Part shown: positions 1-12,172 of the stretch, piece after piece
Numbering within the stretch: the stretch's first letter is position 1
How the letters are laid out: every line of letters starts with the position of its first letter
Assembly: GCA_023653785.1 (NCBI GenBank)
Contig: JAMKCH010041490.1
Span: 62,001-126,000, forward strand
Origin: Ophioderma brevispina
Taxonomy: Eukaryota; Echinodermata; Ophiuroidea; Amphilepidida; Ophiodermatidae
Length of the DNA stretch: 64,000 nt
Reading direction: 5' to 3'
The notes under the pieces: model-generated
The model's input: only the letters and a program-made list of their open reading frames with translations
Told to the model about the DNA's origin: nothing
Databases searched by the model: none
Position numbers and translations under genes: made by a program

Positions 1-535
1 ACGACCCCCTACATTTTGGATAAAACAATTCAAGAAAATGAGTTAAGCTTACCTAAATCACATGATTTAATGACCAGGACTGTCGTAATCCATATTATAC
101 TAATCGCGTTTGTGCACAGTTGTAATGTTTATTAGCATGGAACTTTGACCTTGTGAGGTGCGAAATAGCGTCCCCCTGCTCGGTCGCTTGTATTATTGAA
201 ATCGGCAAATAAGCGTGTGGTAAGGTGATTTTTGCGGGATTTTTTGACTTTCCATTTTGACTGTAATAAACGCCCTCACCTTTTGAAAAATGCACCTGCC
301 CCCAGGGCGATTATTAGGAACAATACGGTATCCATTTTTTTGTTAGGATATGACCAACAAACATTTGAACTAGTTTCGTCGTCAGAAATCGAGCAACTCT
401 GAAAGGATTCCCCAGTTTGACCTTGAACGTTAGAGCCTATAATCCTGAAAATAATGACAGTAATATAAAGTTTTTAATATCCTCATTACCAGACATAGGT
501 TTGGTGTATGTTTTCAAACAATTATACCTCTTTTA
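1..535. other. No gene recognised
   Basis: AT-rich sequence with no ORF I can support and no clear repeat. It lies directly left of the minisatellite, whose degenerate first units appear from about 540. Confidence 0.5.
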
Positions 536-664
536 CTTTTACTCTCGAACATCTTGATAAAACAATAGCTTTTGAACTCATTTAGCATATAGCTCTTGGT
601 TGTTCAGGTTAACATGTAGCTCTTAAGTTTGTTCCCTTAACTCTTAGTTCTTGAATGTTAGTTA

Positions 665-1130
665 CATCAAGAACAGATAGCTGCTGCCAATCGCCTTAAC
701 TCCAGAGAATTTTCTTAAACAAAGTCCAACCTCTTGAACCAGTCTCTAAGGAGCTTAAGAGAGTCTCCTTGTGGAAAGAGACGTGCCATCAACCAAGTAA
801 CATCTATTGTTATTGAACCTGGTAGCATCTCCCACTTAGCTGTACTTTCCACATGGGCTGAATGGTGATGCCTCAACAGATTGAGAACCAAACTAGCCGA
901 TCTAAGGTTTCCGTTCAAAGTGGGGCTACCTGGAAGCAGATCAGGACACTACATGTGGTTGTGGAACAGACCACAGCCATGGAACATCTCTTGGTCTGCC
1001 CCATTTCTGGAGCAACAGTGCACAAACAAGGACCTTGCGGAATTCAGTGAAGCAGCCATATGTTGCACTCATCCTGGCTTGAATCAATTTGAGAACCTCA
1101 GTGTTTGGACACGATAAGAAGAGAAGTTCA
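665..1130 (-). other. Non-repeat block with short minus ORF
   Basis: A 465-base island inside the minisatellite that lacks the 27-bp unit. On the minus strand a frame is open for 67 codons at 715-918, and neighbouring frames upstream stay open for short runs, as expected of a frameshifted coding remnant. I recognise no domain or catalytic motif. It may be a fragment of a mobile element pol gene or chance. Confidence 0.25.
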
Positions 1131-1494
1131 CATCAAGGTCTCGAATCTCCAGGTTACAATGTAGCTCTGAATTGCCAGGTCATATCCAACTCTTGATTGT
1201 CCAGGTAAACATCTAGCTCTTGAATTTTTGGGTTGAAGCATGTAGCTCCGAAGGTATTCGTTTAAAACTCAAAGTTCATTGAATGTTATAAAATCAAGGG
1301 CTCAAATCTCCAGGTACAATGTAAGCTCTTAATATCCGGTTATATCAAACTCTTGATTGTCCGGTAGCATCTAGTTCTTGAATTTTCAGGTTAACATGTA
1401 GCTCTTGAAATGAATAACTTAGAATGTAGCTCTTGTTGTCCAGCCTTGTCGGGTAACATTTACTAGCTCTTGAAAGTTCAGGTTAATGTAGACT

Positions 1495-1925
1495 AAGGGG
1501 CGTGGAACAAATAACCAACTGTATAACAAATTCTGTTGTCCCCATCGAGGGGGCTAAGGGAAAACCAATGTAATTCATAAAAAATTAAATTTAATCCAAT
1601 ACTCTGTCCGTTCCCGCACATAAACTGGCACATTTTCTAAAATAAATAAAATTCCCTCAATTTCTTTTCCCCAATATCAAGACCAATATGTATAGACGTC
1701 ATTCAGCAACATGACTAAAGATATTAAAATGGGCCCCGGTAAATGTGGGGCCATTGTTTAGAGCCGGTGTTGCCACCTCCACGACTTCGGGTTGAGTGAC
1801 AATACCCGTCCTCTTTCACAATAACTAACCAGTTCACATTATAATATAAGTCGTTGACACTAAATTTCTTCTGAAAACGCGTAAATGATAGAATGAAGTT
1901 CAGCAAGAAGTTACGGAGTATCATG
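1495..1925 (+). mobile_element. Partial long-TIR element 'X', copy 1
   Basis: This segment interrupts the minisatellite and matches 46,866-47,159 followed directly by 48,317-48,475. Shared landmarks are GGGCGTGGA near the left end, a CTGTTCCC stretch, AAAGATATTAAAATGGGCCC, and a GGTGTTGCCACC segment. It lacks the 1.16-kb insertion present in the 47-kb copy, so it shows the empty target site. Its right side is truncated back into minisatellite. No coding capacity. Confidence 0.8.
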
Positions 1926-4900
1926 TAGCTCACTCTTGAATTTTGCAGGGTTTTCATGTAGCTCTTGAATTTCGGGTTAAACATGTAGCTCTTGATATTC
2001 AGGTTAATATGTAGCTCTTGAATTTCAGGGTTAACATGTAGCTCTTGAATGGTCAGGTTAACATGTAGCTTTGAATGATCTTGAATGAAATGTCCTCTGG
2101 AATTTTCAGGTTAACATGTATCTCATATGTGTCAGGGTTAACATGTAAGCTCCTGAATGTTCAGGATAACATGTAGGCTCTGAATGTTCGGATTACCCTT
2201 AGCTCTTATGTTCAGGTAACTGTATCTCTTGAATGTTCAGTTTAACATTTGTCCTTTTGAATGTTCAGGATTACATGTATCTCTTAATATTCCAGGTTAT
2301 CAAGTAGCTCTGAATATCAGGGTTAAACATTTGCTCTTGAATGTTCAGGTTAACATGTAGCTCATGAATGTTCAGGATTAACATGTAGCTCTGGAATGTT
2401 GCATGGTTAACATGTAGCTCTTGAATTAGTTCAGGTTAACATGTAGCTCTTGAATTTCTGAATTGAACATGTAGCCTTGAATGTTCAGGTTACATCATAC
2501 CCTTGAATGTTCGGTAACAACGTAGCTCTGAATGTGCAGGTGAACCTGAATCTCTTGAATGTTCAGTTTAACATGTAGCTCTTGATTTCCATGTTACATG
2601 TACTCTTGAATATTAAGGGTTAACATTTAGCTCTCTTGAATGTTCAGGATTAAACCCTGTAGCTCTTGAATGTTCAGGTTAACATGTAAAATCTTGATTT
2701 CAGGGTTAATGTCCGGTTAAATGTAGCTCTGGAAAGTTCAGGTTAACATGTAGCTCTTGAATGTTCAGGATTAATAACATTTGCTCTTGAATGTTCAGGT
2801 TAACATGTAGCTCTTGAATGTTCAAGGTTACATGTAGCTTTTGAAGTTTTTCAGGATTACATGTCTCTTGAATATTCAGGTTCTCATGTAGCGCTGAATA
2901 TTCAGGTTAACCTTTAGCTCTTGAATGTTTCAGGATTACCATGTACCTGTGAATGTTAGGTTAACATGTAACTCTTGAATGTTCGGTTAATGTTCCTGTT
3001 AACATGTCGCTCTTGAATGTTCAGGGTTATCATGTAGCTCTTGAATGTTCAGGATTAACATGTAGCTCTGGAATGTTCAGGTTTAAATGTATCTCTTGAT
3101 TCAGGATTAACTGTAGCTCTTGAATGTTTTAAACAGGATTAACATGTAGCTCTTGAATTTCAGGAGAACATGGGCTCTGGAATGTTCAGTTTAACATGTA
3201 GCTCTCTCCATGTTCCCAGTTTATGTAGCTCGATCTTGAAATGTTCACGGGTTATCCATGTAGCTCTTGACTGTTCAGGGTTACCATCTAGCTCTTGAAT
3301 ATTCAGGTTACTATGAGCTCTTGATGTTTCAGGGTTAATTGTAGCTCTTGGGGAATGGTCAGTAACATGTAGCTCTTGAATGTTCTGATGAACTGTCCTT
3401 TAATTTTCAGGTTAACATGTAGCTCATGAAATTGTTCAGGGTAACATGGAGCTCATGAATGTTCATGATTAACCAATGTCGCTCTTGATGTTCAGGATTA
3501 ACATGTAGCTCTTGAATGTTCAGGATTAACATGTAGCTCTTGAATGTTCATTTTCACTGGGGTAGCTCTTGAGTTCGGTTAACATGTAACTCTTGAATGT
3601 TAGGATTAACATGTAGCTCTTGAATGTTCAGGTTAACACGTAGCTCTTGAATGTTCATGTTAACACGTAGCTCTTGAATGTTCGGTTCACCTGAAGCCTT
3701 GAATGTTCAGTTTAACATGTACTCTTGAATATTCCATGTTACATGTGGCTCTTGAATGTTCAGGGTTAACATGTAGCTCTTTAATGTTCGGATTAACATG
3801 TACTCTTGCAGGTTCAGGTTAACATGTAACTCTTGAATGTTCAGGGTTAACATGTAGCTCTTGAATGCTCAGGTTAACATTTAAGCTCTTGAATGTTCAG
3901 GATTAACATGTAGCTCTTTGCTGAATGTTCGGTAACATGTAGCTCTTGATGTTTCAGTTCATGTAGCTTCTTGAATGTTCAGGCATTACCATGTAGCTCC
4001 TTGAATCGTCCAGGTATCATGTAGGCGCTTGGATATTCAGGGTTAACATGTAGCTCTTGAATGTTCAGATTAACATGTAGCTCTTGAATGTTTCATGGTG
4101 GTTAACTTTAACTCTTGAATGTTCATGGTTAATGTTCCTGTTAATAGTAGCTCTTGAATGTTCAGGTTAACATGTAGCTCTTGAAAATTTCCGGTTAACA
4201 TGTACTAGCTCTTGAAAGTTCGGTTAACATGACTCTTTGAAATTCTCATGATTAACATGTAGCTCTTGAATGTCAGGATTAACACTTACTGTGCTCAAGT
4301 GATCAGATCTCGATCCAAACAATGTGCAGGTATTATAAAAATGCTGCCTTTGTGTACATAAAAGGTATTCATTAGCTCTTGAATGTTCGGATGAACCATT
4401 GGAGCTCTTAGAATGTCAGGTTATCATGTAGCTCGATCTTGAATGTTCAGGGTTATCATGTAGCTCTTGAATGTTCAGGGTTAACATTAGCTCTAGCTTC
4501 TTGAATATTCAGGTTAAGATGTAGCTCTTGATGTCATGGTTAACATGTACTCCCTTGAATGGTCAGTTAACATGTAGCTCTGAATTGTCTGAATGACATG
4601 TAGCTCTGGAGTGTTCCAGGGTTTAACATGTAAGCTCATTATGTTCAGGGTTAACATTAGCTCATGAATGTTCGGATTACCATGTGCTCTTGAATTTTCA
4701 GGTTAACACGTCGCTCTTGAATGCAGGTTAACACGTAGCTCTTTATTTCAGTTAACCTGTCTTCTTGAAGTTTCAGTTTAACATGTAGCTCTTGAATATT
4801 TCCCGGTTTATGTAGCTCTTGATATTCAGGGTTAACATGTATCTCTTGAATGTTCAAGGATTAACATGTAGCTCTTGAATGTCAGGTTAACAGTAACTCT

Positions 4901-5886
4901 TGAATGTTCAGGGTTAATGTTCAGGTTAAAATAGCTCTTGATGTTCAGGTTAACATGGAGCTTCTTGAATGTTCAGATTCACATTAACTCTTGAATGTTC
5001 AGGTTAACACGTAGCTCTTGAATGTTCAGGTTAACATGTGCTTTTGAATGTTCAGGATTAACATGTAGCTCTTGAATGGTCAGGTTAAAATGTATCTCTT
5101 GAATATTCGGGTTAACATGTAGCTCTGGAAATTTCAGGATTAACATTTAGCTCTTGACTGTTCAGATTACATGTAGCTTTTGAATGTTCAGGTTACATGT
5201 AGCTCTTGAATGTTCCGTTACCATGTTAGCTGTTGAATTTTCAAGATTACATGTAGCTCTTGCTATTCCAGTTATCATGAGCTCTTGAATATTCTGTTAC
5301 ATTTCGCTCTTGAATGTTCAGGATTAACATGTAGCTCTTGAATGTTCAGGTTAACATTTAACTCTTGAATTGTTTTTCAGGGTTAATGTTCCTGTTACAT
5401 GTAGCTCTTGCATGTTTCAGGTTAACATGTAGCTCTGAATTTTTACAGGATTTAACATGTATAGCGCTTGAATGTTCAGGTTAACATGTGCTTCTTGAAA
5501 GTTCAGGTTAACATGTAGCTTTTGAATGTTCAGAAATTAACATTTCAGCTCTTGAATGTTCCAGGTTAACATGTAACGCTGAATGTTCAGTGTTAATGTT
5601 CCTGTTCACATGTCAGCTCTTGAATGTTCATGTTAACATGTGCTCTTTGGAATGTCAGATTAACCTGTCTAGCTCTTGAATGTTCCAGGTTAACATGTAG
5701 CTCTTGAATGTTCAGGTTAACATGTTCTTTTGAATGTTTCATGATTAACATGTAGCTCTTGAATGTTCAGGTTAACATGTAGCTCTGAATATCCATGTAA
5801 TATCCAACTCTTGCTTGTCCAGGTTACATCTAGCTCTTGAATGTTCAGGTTAACATGTAGCTTAGCTTTTGAATGATCAACTTTAA

Positions 5887-6546
5887 GGTGTGTCCCATGT
5901 GTAGCTCAAGAGTTACTAATGATCTAAAGATCATTTCCCAATATGTTCACTCTTAACACTTTTAAAACCAAAGAATATATCGTCATTTTACTATTCCACA
6001 GGTTTTTCACAGGCTCATCATATGTCAAAAAAATCCAAAATACAGGGTTTATGTCCATATTTTTTATTAACTTTTGCTTTGTTTTTGGTGAACCCTACCT
6101 CCTATTTTCATTTTTTCTGCAGATTATGAAAGCCGGTGTAATCTTTCATATTTCCTTGCTGCGGGTAACATAGAAATACCCATAAAACACAAATATGGGC
6201 ATTTTTCCAAAAACATATTTTAACACATTTTTGGGAAAAATTGGCATATCTTGAGTTATAAGTATTTCTATATACCCGCAGCAAGAAATTATTAAAGAGC
6301 ACACCTGCTTTCATAAGCTGCAGAAAAAATGAATAGGAGGTAGTGTGCACCAGACAAAATTTAAATAAATATGAAAAACCCTGTATTTTGTGATTTTTTG
6401 ACATCTTGAGAGCCTGAAAATCCTTGGAATGTAAAATTAAAGACACATTCTTTTGGTTTTTCCATTGTTTAAGATGTGACCACATCTTGGGGAAAAACGA
6501 TCTTTAGATCTATTTAGTAACTCTTGATCTACACATGGGAACCACC
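5887..6546. mobile_element. 660-bp foldback at a TTAA site
   Basis: The two halves are long imperfect inverted repeats: about 5,887-6,180 pairs with 6,235-6,546. Matching landmarks are CCCATGTGTAG near each end, a stretch around the ACTACCTCCTATT/CCCTACCTCCTATT motif, TTTTTTCTGCAG and CTTGCTGCGGGTA near the centre. TTAA lies immediately left at 5,883-5,886; the right side reads TAAA, one base off. It sits inside the minisatellite. The open frames at 5,943-6,173 (+) and 6,108-6,485 (-) come from the symmetry and are not genes. Confidence 0.85.
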
Positions 6547-7012
6547 TAAAATGGTAGTCTCTTGATTGTCCGCTTGTCGGGTTACATGTCTATGCTCTTG
6601 AAAGTTCATGTTAACATTAAGCTCTTGAATGTTCAGGATTAACATGTACTCTTGAATGTTCAGGATTAACATGTAGCTCTTGAATGTTCATTAACTTTAC
6701 TCTTGAATGTCATGGTTATGTGTCCGGTTAACATGTTAAGCTCTGAATGTAGGTTAACATGTAGCTCTTGAATGTTCACGATTACATGTAGAGCTCCTTG
6801 AATATTCAAGGTTAACATGTAGCTGCTCTTGAATTTTCAGGGGGAGATTTTAAAAAAAAAAAACATGTAGCTTTTGATGTTAAGATTTAATTACACTTTT
6901 ATTTAACTCTTTAATGTTCAGGATAACATAGCTTTTGAATGTTCAGGTTAACATGTAGCTCTTGAATGTTCAGGATTAACATGTAGCTCTTGAATGTTCA
7001 GGTTAACACGGT

Positions 7013-7677
7013 CTTTAAAGGTTTGAGAGTGGTAGTTCTTTAAAAATGAAACCTTTAAAAACAATGCTTTAGCAGAGTCAGTGCTTTTAGTTTTTTAAAT
7101 TCAAGTTGAGAATCAAGCGTGTTTCAACTGTAATGCATTTAGCAGATTCCCCAGGTAGATCTTTTTCATCGGCAGTTCTTTATATTCTATTTGGACATTT
7201 TATGGCACGTCAAACAGACAATTATAATGCCACCATGATGTACTATGAGAACATTTTAGGAGACGGGACGTAAAGATGATGTACATGTGTTATGTCCAAG
7301 GGATTTGGATTTTGAATTTAACGTGATCCGAGATTTGCGACCAATGGAAACAACTCAATCACTTGCCGCAATGGGTGATGGATTGTCAACAGTCACGCTT
7401 CTATGTGGGTGGAAACATTGATGATAAGAAATGATCAGAAGGCTCCAACACAATTAAAAAAGCATGACATGGTCCCGGAATCGTCATGCCAATATTTTAG
7501 TTTCATTGTCGTTATTTTCCTTTCATCAATGCAAATTTACGTCATGACAATGTGTCATCATACTGAATTTATTAGTATGATTGAAAATAGGTGAGGTACA
7601 GGGATCCCAGTTTTAGTGGTTTGTCTAAATTCAGGTGTTTACAAAAGTAAAAACAATTTTCCAGATTTTTTTAATTG
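7013..7677. other. No gene recognised
   Basis: Unique-looking AT-rich sequence after the minisatellite ends. The 63-codon plus ORF at 7,403-7,594 has no recognisable domain and is not supported. Confidence 0.4.
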
Positions 7678-7681
7678 TTAA

Positions 7682-8017
7682 AGGGGCATTTCGTGATCCA
7701 CAGCCTAAGTCCCCCGAAGTACCTCAAGAATTAGTGAGAATTTCATATCATCTGATCCGTTAACATTAGTAATCCATGTGTGGCAAATCATTCGTGCAAA
7801 TTCGGGCGTGTCTGTAAGAAATTCGCACAATTTTGTATTTTTGTCCGGAAAGACAGAAATTATAGCAAAATGGCTTAGGACCGTGGCAAACGCCGCAATT
7901 AATGATAACACAAAACCGCAAAGTCGGGATCAGTAAAAAGTTGCGAATAAGCTTTTCTCAAGGATATCTAGTGAACAATGAATAAAACAGAAGGTGCTGG
8001 GAATCACGAGATACACC
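7682..8017. mobile_element. TTAA-flanked MITE, family B copy 1
   Basis: The element is bounded by TTAA at 7,678-7,681 and 8,018-8,021. The left end AGGGGCATTTCGTGATCC pairs with the reverse complement of the right end, which reads GGTGTATCTCGTGATTCC. The right half contains GATATCC and AAGCTT landmarks shared with the copy at 13,623 in opposite orientation. It is 336 bp with no coding capacity, so non-autonomous. TTAA targets are used by the piggyBac and Kolobok superfamilies; which one mobilised it is unknown. Confidence 0.8.
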
Positions 8018-8021
8018 TTAA

Positions 8022-8646
8022 TCTCAAACGAAAGGAAAATTCAGGGCATAGCATTATTCTCTAAGTGCCACAACTTGAACCAATCCAATATTAAAAAAAA
8101 AAAAATGTTCGTCTTCAGTGTTCACCACAGTTATTCTGTGAATAATTTAGAATCCAACTATTTTTGTTTTGAATAATTATTAAGGAAGGATTGCATGGAA
8201 GATCCTTTTGGCAAAAAACCATATTTGGAAAAATATGGAAAAGCAGATTCTGTGTTGTGAAACAGGTCATCATGGTCATATAGGGGTTACATTTTCAAAT
8301 TGTTCCAATCAAATTATATCTCGCACCACTTTTTAAAATTGAGTTTCAATTGGTCCAGCCATTTAGTAGTAGGGGGGGGGGAAAAGCGCAAAAAGTGTAC
8401 TCATGCCCATAATTTCCCTAATCATTGCCACCAAATCCTACAAAATCCCACGGTACCGAGTGAGGAAAATGCACTTAGTCCTGGATGTAGCGATTGCATC
8501 ACCAAATGAAGACACGTGTGGGCATGAAAATTGCTAGGCTCAGGCAACACAGGTCATCTAGTATGGTAGGGGGGCACTGACTGAAAAGGTGGTATGGATA
8601 TGTGCGGCCCTTTCAGCCATCTCCGGCAGTTCACGAGGGGGTCCCA
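8022..8646. other. No gene recognised
   Basis: AT-rich with a run of nine G at about 8,372. No supported ORF. Confidence 0.4.
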
Positions 8647-8824
8647 CACTGTAAAAAATGGTCTTAAAATAACGGTTTTTTGACTGTTAGCCTGCCTCAA
8701 ACGTGCAAATAGCTGTAAAAAGGGACTCGAAACGTGCAAAAGACTGTTTAAAAAAATATGGTTTTAACTGTTGGGAGTCCCAGCGCCGTCAAATCGCTGT
8801 TATTTTCTGAACTTTTTAACAGTG
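8647..8824. mobile_element. 178-bp MITE with CACTG termini
   Basis: It begins CACTGTAAAAAA and ends with the inverse of CACTGTTAAAAAG, giving terminal inverted repeats of about 13 bp. The inner right side carries GGGAGTCCCAGC, matching the subterminal CTGGGACTC of the larger element at 18,827-19,790, so the two appear related. A single similar end occurs at 51,475. No coding capacity and no clear target duplication. Confidence 0.7.
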
Positions 8825-10270
8825 CAATATGACTGCTTTAGTTGCAGCAAAATTTTGTGATTTTTTTATGACTTTTGTGGCCTAATTTTAAAACAGAATT
8901 TAGCAAAAATTTGCACTTTGCAGTTTACAAGACCCCCATTTTGAAGTTTTGGTCAGTTTGCAAAGCCCAAGGTCTGGCTCTACGGGCCAAACACCCCTAC
9001 CTAAATGATAAGTTGAGCCCCAGGCACCCCTGGTTTGAGACAAACCAAAGTTGCCACTCTTTCTCCTTCCCCTCCTGGCATTCATTGACTCTTCCTGGGA
9101 CCCCCCACAGGCACAAACAGATGGCGCCAATAGGGTTAAGTCATTTTTGTTCATGATATTCAAAAGAAAACTTTTTCTGGGCCTTAAATTTGTGGGGTAA
9201 TGAGAAAAAATATGACGGTGGTTGATACCAAAATCAGTTTTCATGAAGTTAAAGAGGGGACACGAGTTGTCGATGGGTCACACACCTAAAAGTGGTGTAG
9301 GTTGGTGATAGTGTGAAGCAAATTGCATCTCCTTTGGATCCTTCAGTTTGTGATTAGTAGGTTGTGCTTTTATGCTGCATATGCTCGATACTAAACTTAA
9401 ATTTCTAAATTTTTGGACTAAAAAAAAGGTCAATAAATGTTAAAAGTGCTGTACAATCTTGGTCAAAATCAGTTGGGACAATTTGCTCTTTCCATTTAAG
9501 ATAATTGGCAATTTTGGAAGATATGAAATTGAGCTTTAAAACCTACCACTTCCCCCCCACCATATTATGTTGAAGACTGTAGGTGCAATGTAGCACATTT
9601 TCAGATATCAACTTGTTCCAAGGAAGAGGGGAGATAATTTTAAAAGTGTAGACCAAGATTTAAGATTATCACATTTTGGACAAAGATTTGTAGTTAGAAT
9701 TGCATGAGTTGTAAAGTACTTACTATGGATCATTAACATTTGCAGCATGTTTCTTGGTCAGTTTGAATAAATTTCCTCAACATGTATGGTGGCAACTTCG
9801 AATACATCTATATATAATGTGAGGTCTCTTGTCTGGCTGGCCAGCAATTTTCTTAGACACTAAGAGTTCAATGGACCCGGGTATGGACCTCGTCACTTGG
9901 GGCGTAACTCGATTCGATAGTCAATATTTGTATTTGTTGTTGATGACACAAGGGGCGCTCTAATGGGGTCTTTTGAGGTCATAGGGGTCATAAGTAAAAT
10001 CAGTAAATCATTGTTGGAAGGTCATGAAACTTTATAGGTTTGGTCAACAATCGATGCAAAAGTTTTAAAGTCATTCAAAAGATCAAGGGTTAATGATAGT
10101 CAAACAGTAAAAAAATTTTACATGGTTATGACCACTTTGAGTGTTAATCAACATTCAATGTCACAAATTAAGTCGTACCTCCAAACATTAAAAAAAAAAA
10201 ACCAAACCATCCATACCAAATTTGTTTGGCAGTGAGTACACTGTTCCACACGTTATGTTGTCAAGTGGCT
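8825..10270. other. No gene; weak repeat similarity
   Basis: No supported ORF. The stretch around 9,180-9,245 (GAGAAAAAATA and GATACCAAAAT landmarks) resembles part of the repeat at 15,668 and 21,884. Between 9,940 and 10,130 there are several GGTCAT/AGGTCA half-motifs like those at 20.6 kb. Confidence 0.4.
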
Positions 10271-11160
10271 TTAGGCAAGAGTATAATAAAATCACCAATG
10301 GAAAGGTGGAAAGTTTGGGAACAAGCTGAAAATGTCAGATTGGTGCAGAAATGTGTCTAGAATAATATACTAAAAGTCCCAAAGAAACTCTTTGTGCATT
10401 TTCAGAACATAAGGGGGCCAAAAGTTTGTACAGGGGTAAAATTACGAAATATTCAAGTGTCCTAAATGTGTTCACCATTTTGTCATGTCCCAAAGATTAA
10501 AAAAAAAGTATAGTTGCCCTATCTAGGGTTGTAGTTAATAACTATATGGAAAAGGCTCAAGGTCATCCTGGGGGTAATTTTCAGATGTCGGATCTTCTGA
10601 AAGATGTGTCAAATTCTTCATCTAGTTGTACATGAACACCAAATAAATATTTAAACAGGTTGATGGTCATTACTTGCAAAATTACAGGGCCAACTGTGAT
10701 GGGGTTCTACAGGCCTATGGGGGTTCACCCACTCTTTCTGTCTATTGTCAATATTGAATCATGTAGTGATCTGAATGGAACATTTCTTTTCTAATGACTA
10801 TACGAGCAATTTGAATATGGGGTCAATGAAATTGGATCATTTGAAGATTGATCCCAGGATTGACCTGAATGATTTAGGTCGTAGTACTTAAACTACAGAT
10901 TGTAGATAGGGAAAAAACTACCTTTGATGATCCTTGGGACATGACAAAAATGTTGGAACACATTTAAAGACAATTCTAATATTTTGTAATTTTACCCTGT
11001 ACAACTTTTGACCCCTTATTTATTGAAAAATCGCACACAAGAGGATTGTAGGGGACTTTTAGTTAGTATTCTAGATCACATTTCTGCACCAATCTGACTT
11101 TTCAGCTGTTCCCCGAAATTTCCACGTTGTTAAAACTAAAATTCTTGGCCTATTTGCTTG
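10270..11160. repeat. Long imperfect inverted repeat
   Basis: The left arm, about 10,270-10,600, is the diverged reverse complement of 10,830-11,160. Shared landmarks include CAGATTGGTGCAGAAATGTG on the left, matched on the right with one change; ACTAAAAGTCCC; GTACAGGG before TAAAATTAC; and CATGTCCCAA. The central 230 bases pair poorly. There is no coding capacity and I see no clean terminal motif, so it may be an old TIR element or an inverted duplication. A transcript would form a long hairpin. Confidence 0.8.
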
Positions 11161-11231
11161 AATAGTAAGATTAATAAATTACTTTCCAGCGAAATCCAGA
11201 CTGGAGCTGGGTTTGGTAATAGTCAGTGTGT

Positions 11232-11368
11232 AACCAAACAATGGCACATGGGGGGGGTAGGCAGAAGGGGTGGACAAGGAATTTTCTGAGGGGCAAATTT
11301 GGGTCCTTCTCCTGACACTGTACAAAAGGTCAGTTCAGTTGGGGGGGGGGGGGCGGGGTACCACCACT
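11232..11368 (-). mobile_element. GC-rich CAGTGG-type repeat end
   Basis: On the minus strand this begins CAGTGGTGGTACC, continues through a 13-base homopolymer (G on plus at 11,341) and then GAACTGACCTTTTGTACAG and GGAGAAGGACCCAAATT. The same order of motifs is seen on the plus strand at 57,311-57,470. It is a truncated or short member of a family whose other members begin CAGTGGCGTA. Confidence 0.65.
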
Positions 11369-11498
11369 GTTGATAATACTTTAATTATACTGAGTAACAA
11401 TCCTTATTGAACATTCCTATTTCATCGGTATGAACCCAAAAATGTTTTTGTATGAATTCTTGTATAGGTATGTGGTATTCAGTATTTGAATGCTTTAA

Positions 11499-11768
11499 AG
11501 GTGCAACGAGAGATTTCAATCATCCATATTTTCGGTAATAAAATAAATCAAATGAAAACAAACGGTGATTTGTATTTCAATAGAAAAATAGGTTGAATTT
11601 TTTATTCTTCTGTAGGAAATTATAAAGTCACAATTGTGGTACCAAAGAAACAGTTGTCAGCTAATAATACTTTCAGATGGGGATGTTTTGATAGAAAGCT
11701 TTACACCGTGCAAAAATCAGAATTTCACATTGTTTAGGAAGCCATCTTATTTGAATCTCTCGAGACCT
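11499..11768 (-). mobile_element. TTAA-flanked MITE, family A copy 1
   Basis: It is bounded by TTAA at 11,495-11,498 and 11,769-11,772. The plus-strand left end reads AGGTGCAACGAGAGATT; the right end is the inverse of AGGTCTCGAGAGATT. Its reverse complement aligns with the 350-bp element at 20,996-21,345 through landmarks such as GAAATTCTGATTTT and GTGTAAAGCTTT. It is 270 bp and non-autonomous. On the minus strand it carries AATAAA at 11,601-11,606. Confidence 0.85.
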
Positions 11769-12020
11769 TTAAATTGTGTCTGTGCACATTGAAGAATTGT
11801 TGACAGAATCTTTCCATAACGGATTATTGAAAATAAACTCCATGGAGTAAACTTCATCACACATTTTAAAAACGCCGATATTCAGAGTTTTATCTTCCGC
11901 GTCCTCACCGTCATAAAAAAAACAATATTGAATTAAATCTGTTAGTAAATCAAATCGTGTATAGCTGTCATATTCAAGCAGTAGATCAAACAGTCGGTGC
12001 ACTTTTAAGGAATCCGCGGC
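11769..12020 (-). CDS. Orphan ORF or terminal exon, unknown product
   Basis: A minus-strand frame is open from a stop near 12,021 down to a TAA at 11,769-11,771, about 83 codons. The composition is protein-like: an acidic, aromatic-rich segment with HRLFDLLLEYD, TRFDLLTDLIQY, DGEDAEDKTLNIG and NPLWKDS. I do not recognise the family. No methionine near the upstream end gives a good start, and an AG lies just upstream at the frame entry, so an internal or terminal exon is possible. The stop codon lies inside the TTAA target of the adjacent MITE, which would place that MITE at the start of any 3' UTR. It could also be a remnant or chance. Confidence 0.3.
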   Translation of the reverse strand, partial: AADSLKVHRLFDLLLEYDSYTRFDLLTDLIQYCFFYDGEDAEDKTLNIGVFKMCDEVYSMEFIFNNPLWKDSVNNSSMCTDTI

Positions 12021-12172
12021 TTATCTTCAACTCAAGATTCCATCAAAATATTAAATTGTCAAAGCCCTCTATCCCATATCGGATTGAAAATGATGGTGTT
12101 GGCATAGAGACGGACCAAGGACCGGCCCATGTGGGATCACCTGATTTTAACTTGGTGCGAGGCATGATATAG

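Larger units (their letters stand above)
536..7012. repeat. 27-bp minisatellite array, interrupted
   Basis: A tandem array whose unit contains GTTAACATGTAGCTCTTGAA followed by TGTTCAG, with a modal period of 27 bases. Repeat-bearing segments are about 536-665, 1,130-1,490, 1,925-5,882 and 6,550-7,012, on the order of 180-200 units. Units vary mostly by one- or two-base deletions and insertions. A short foreign stretch sits at about 4,276-4,370. On the plus strand every frame of the consensus has a stop. On the minus strand one frame is open and would repeat NIQELHVNL every nine codons, but indels break it, so I do not call a gene. Confidence 0.95.

Noticed and set aside
1925..5882. CRISPR-like array
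   Set aside because: Units are contiguous without spacers and the genome is clearly eukaryotic; it is a minisatellite.
5943..6485. Opposing ORFs of 76 and 125 codons
   Set aside because: They mirror each other across the foldback element and have no protein-like motif.
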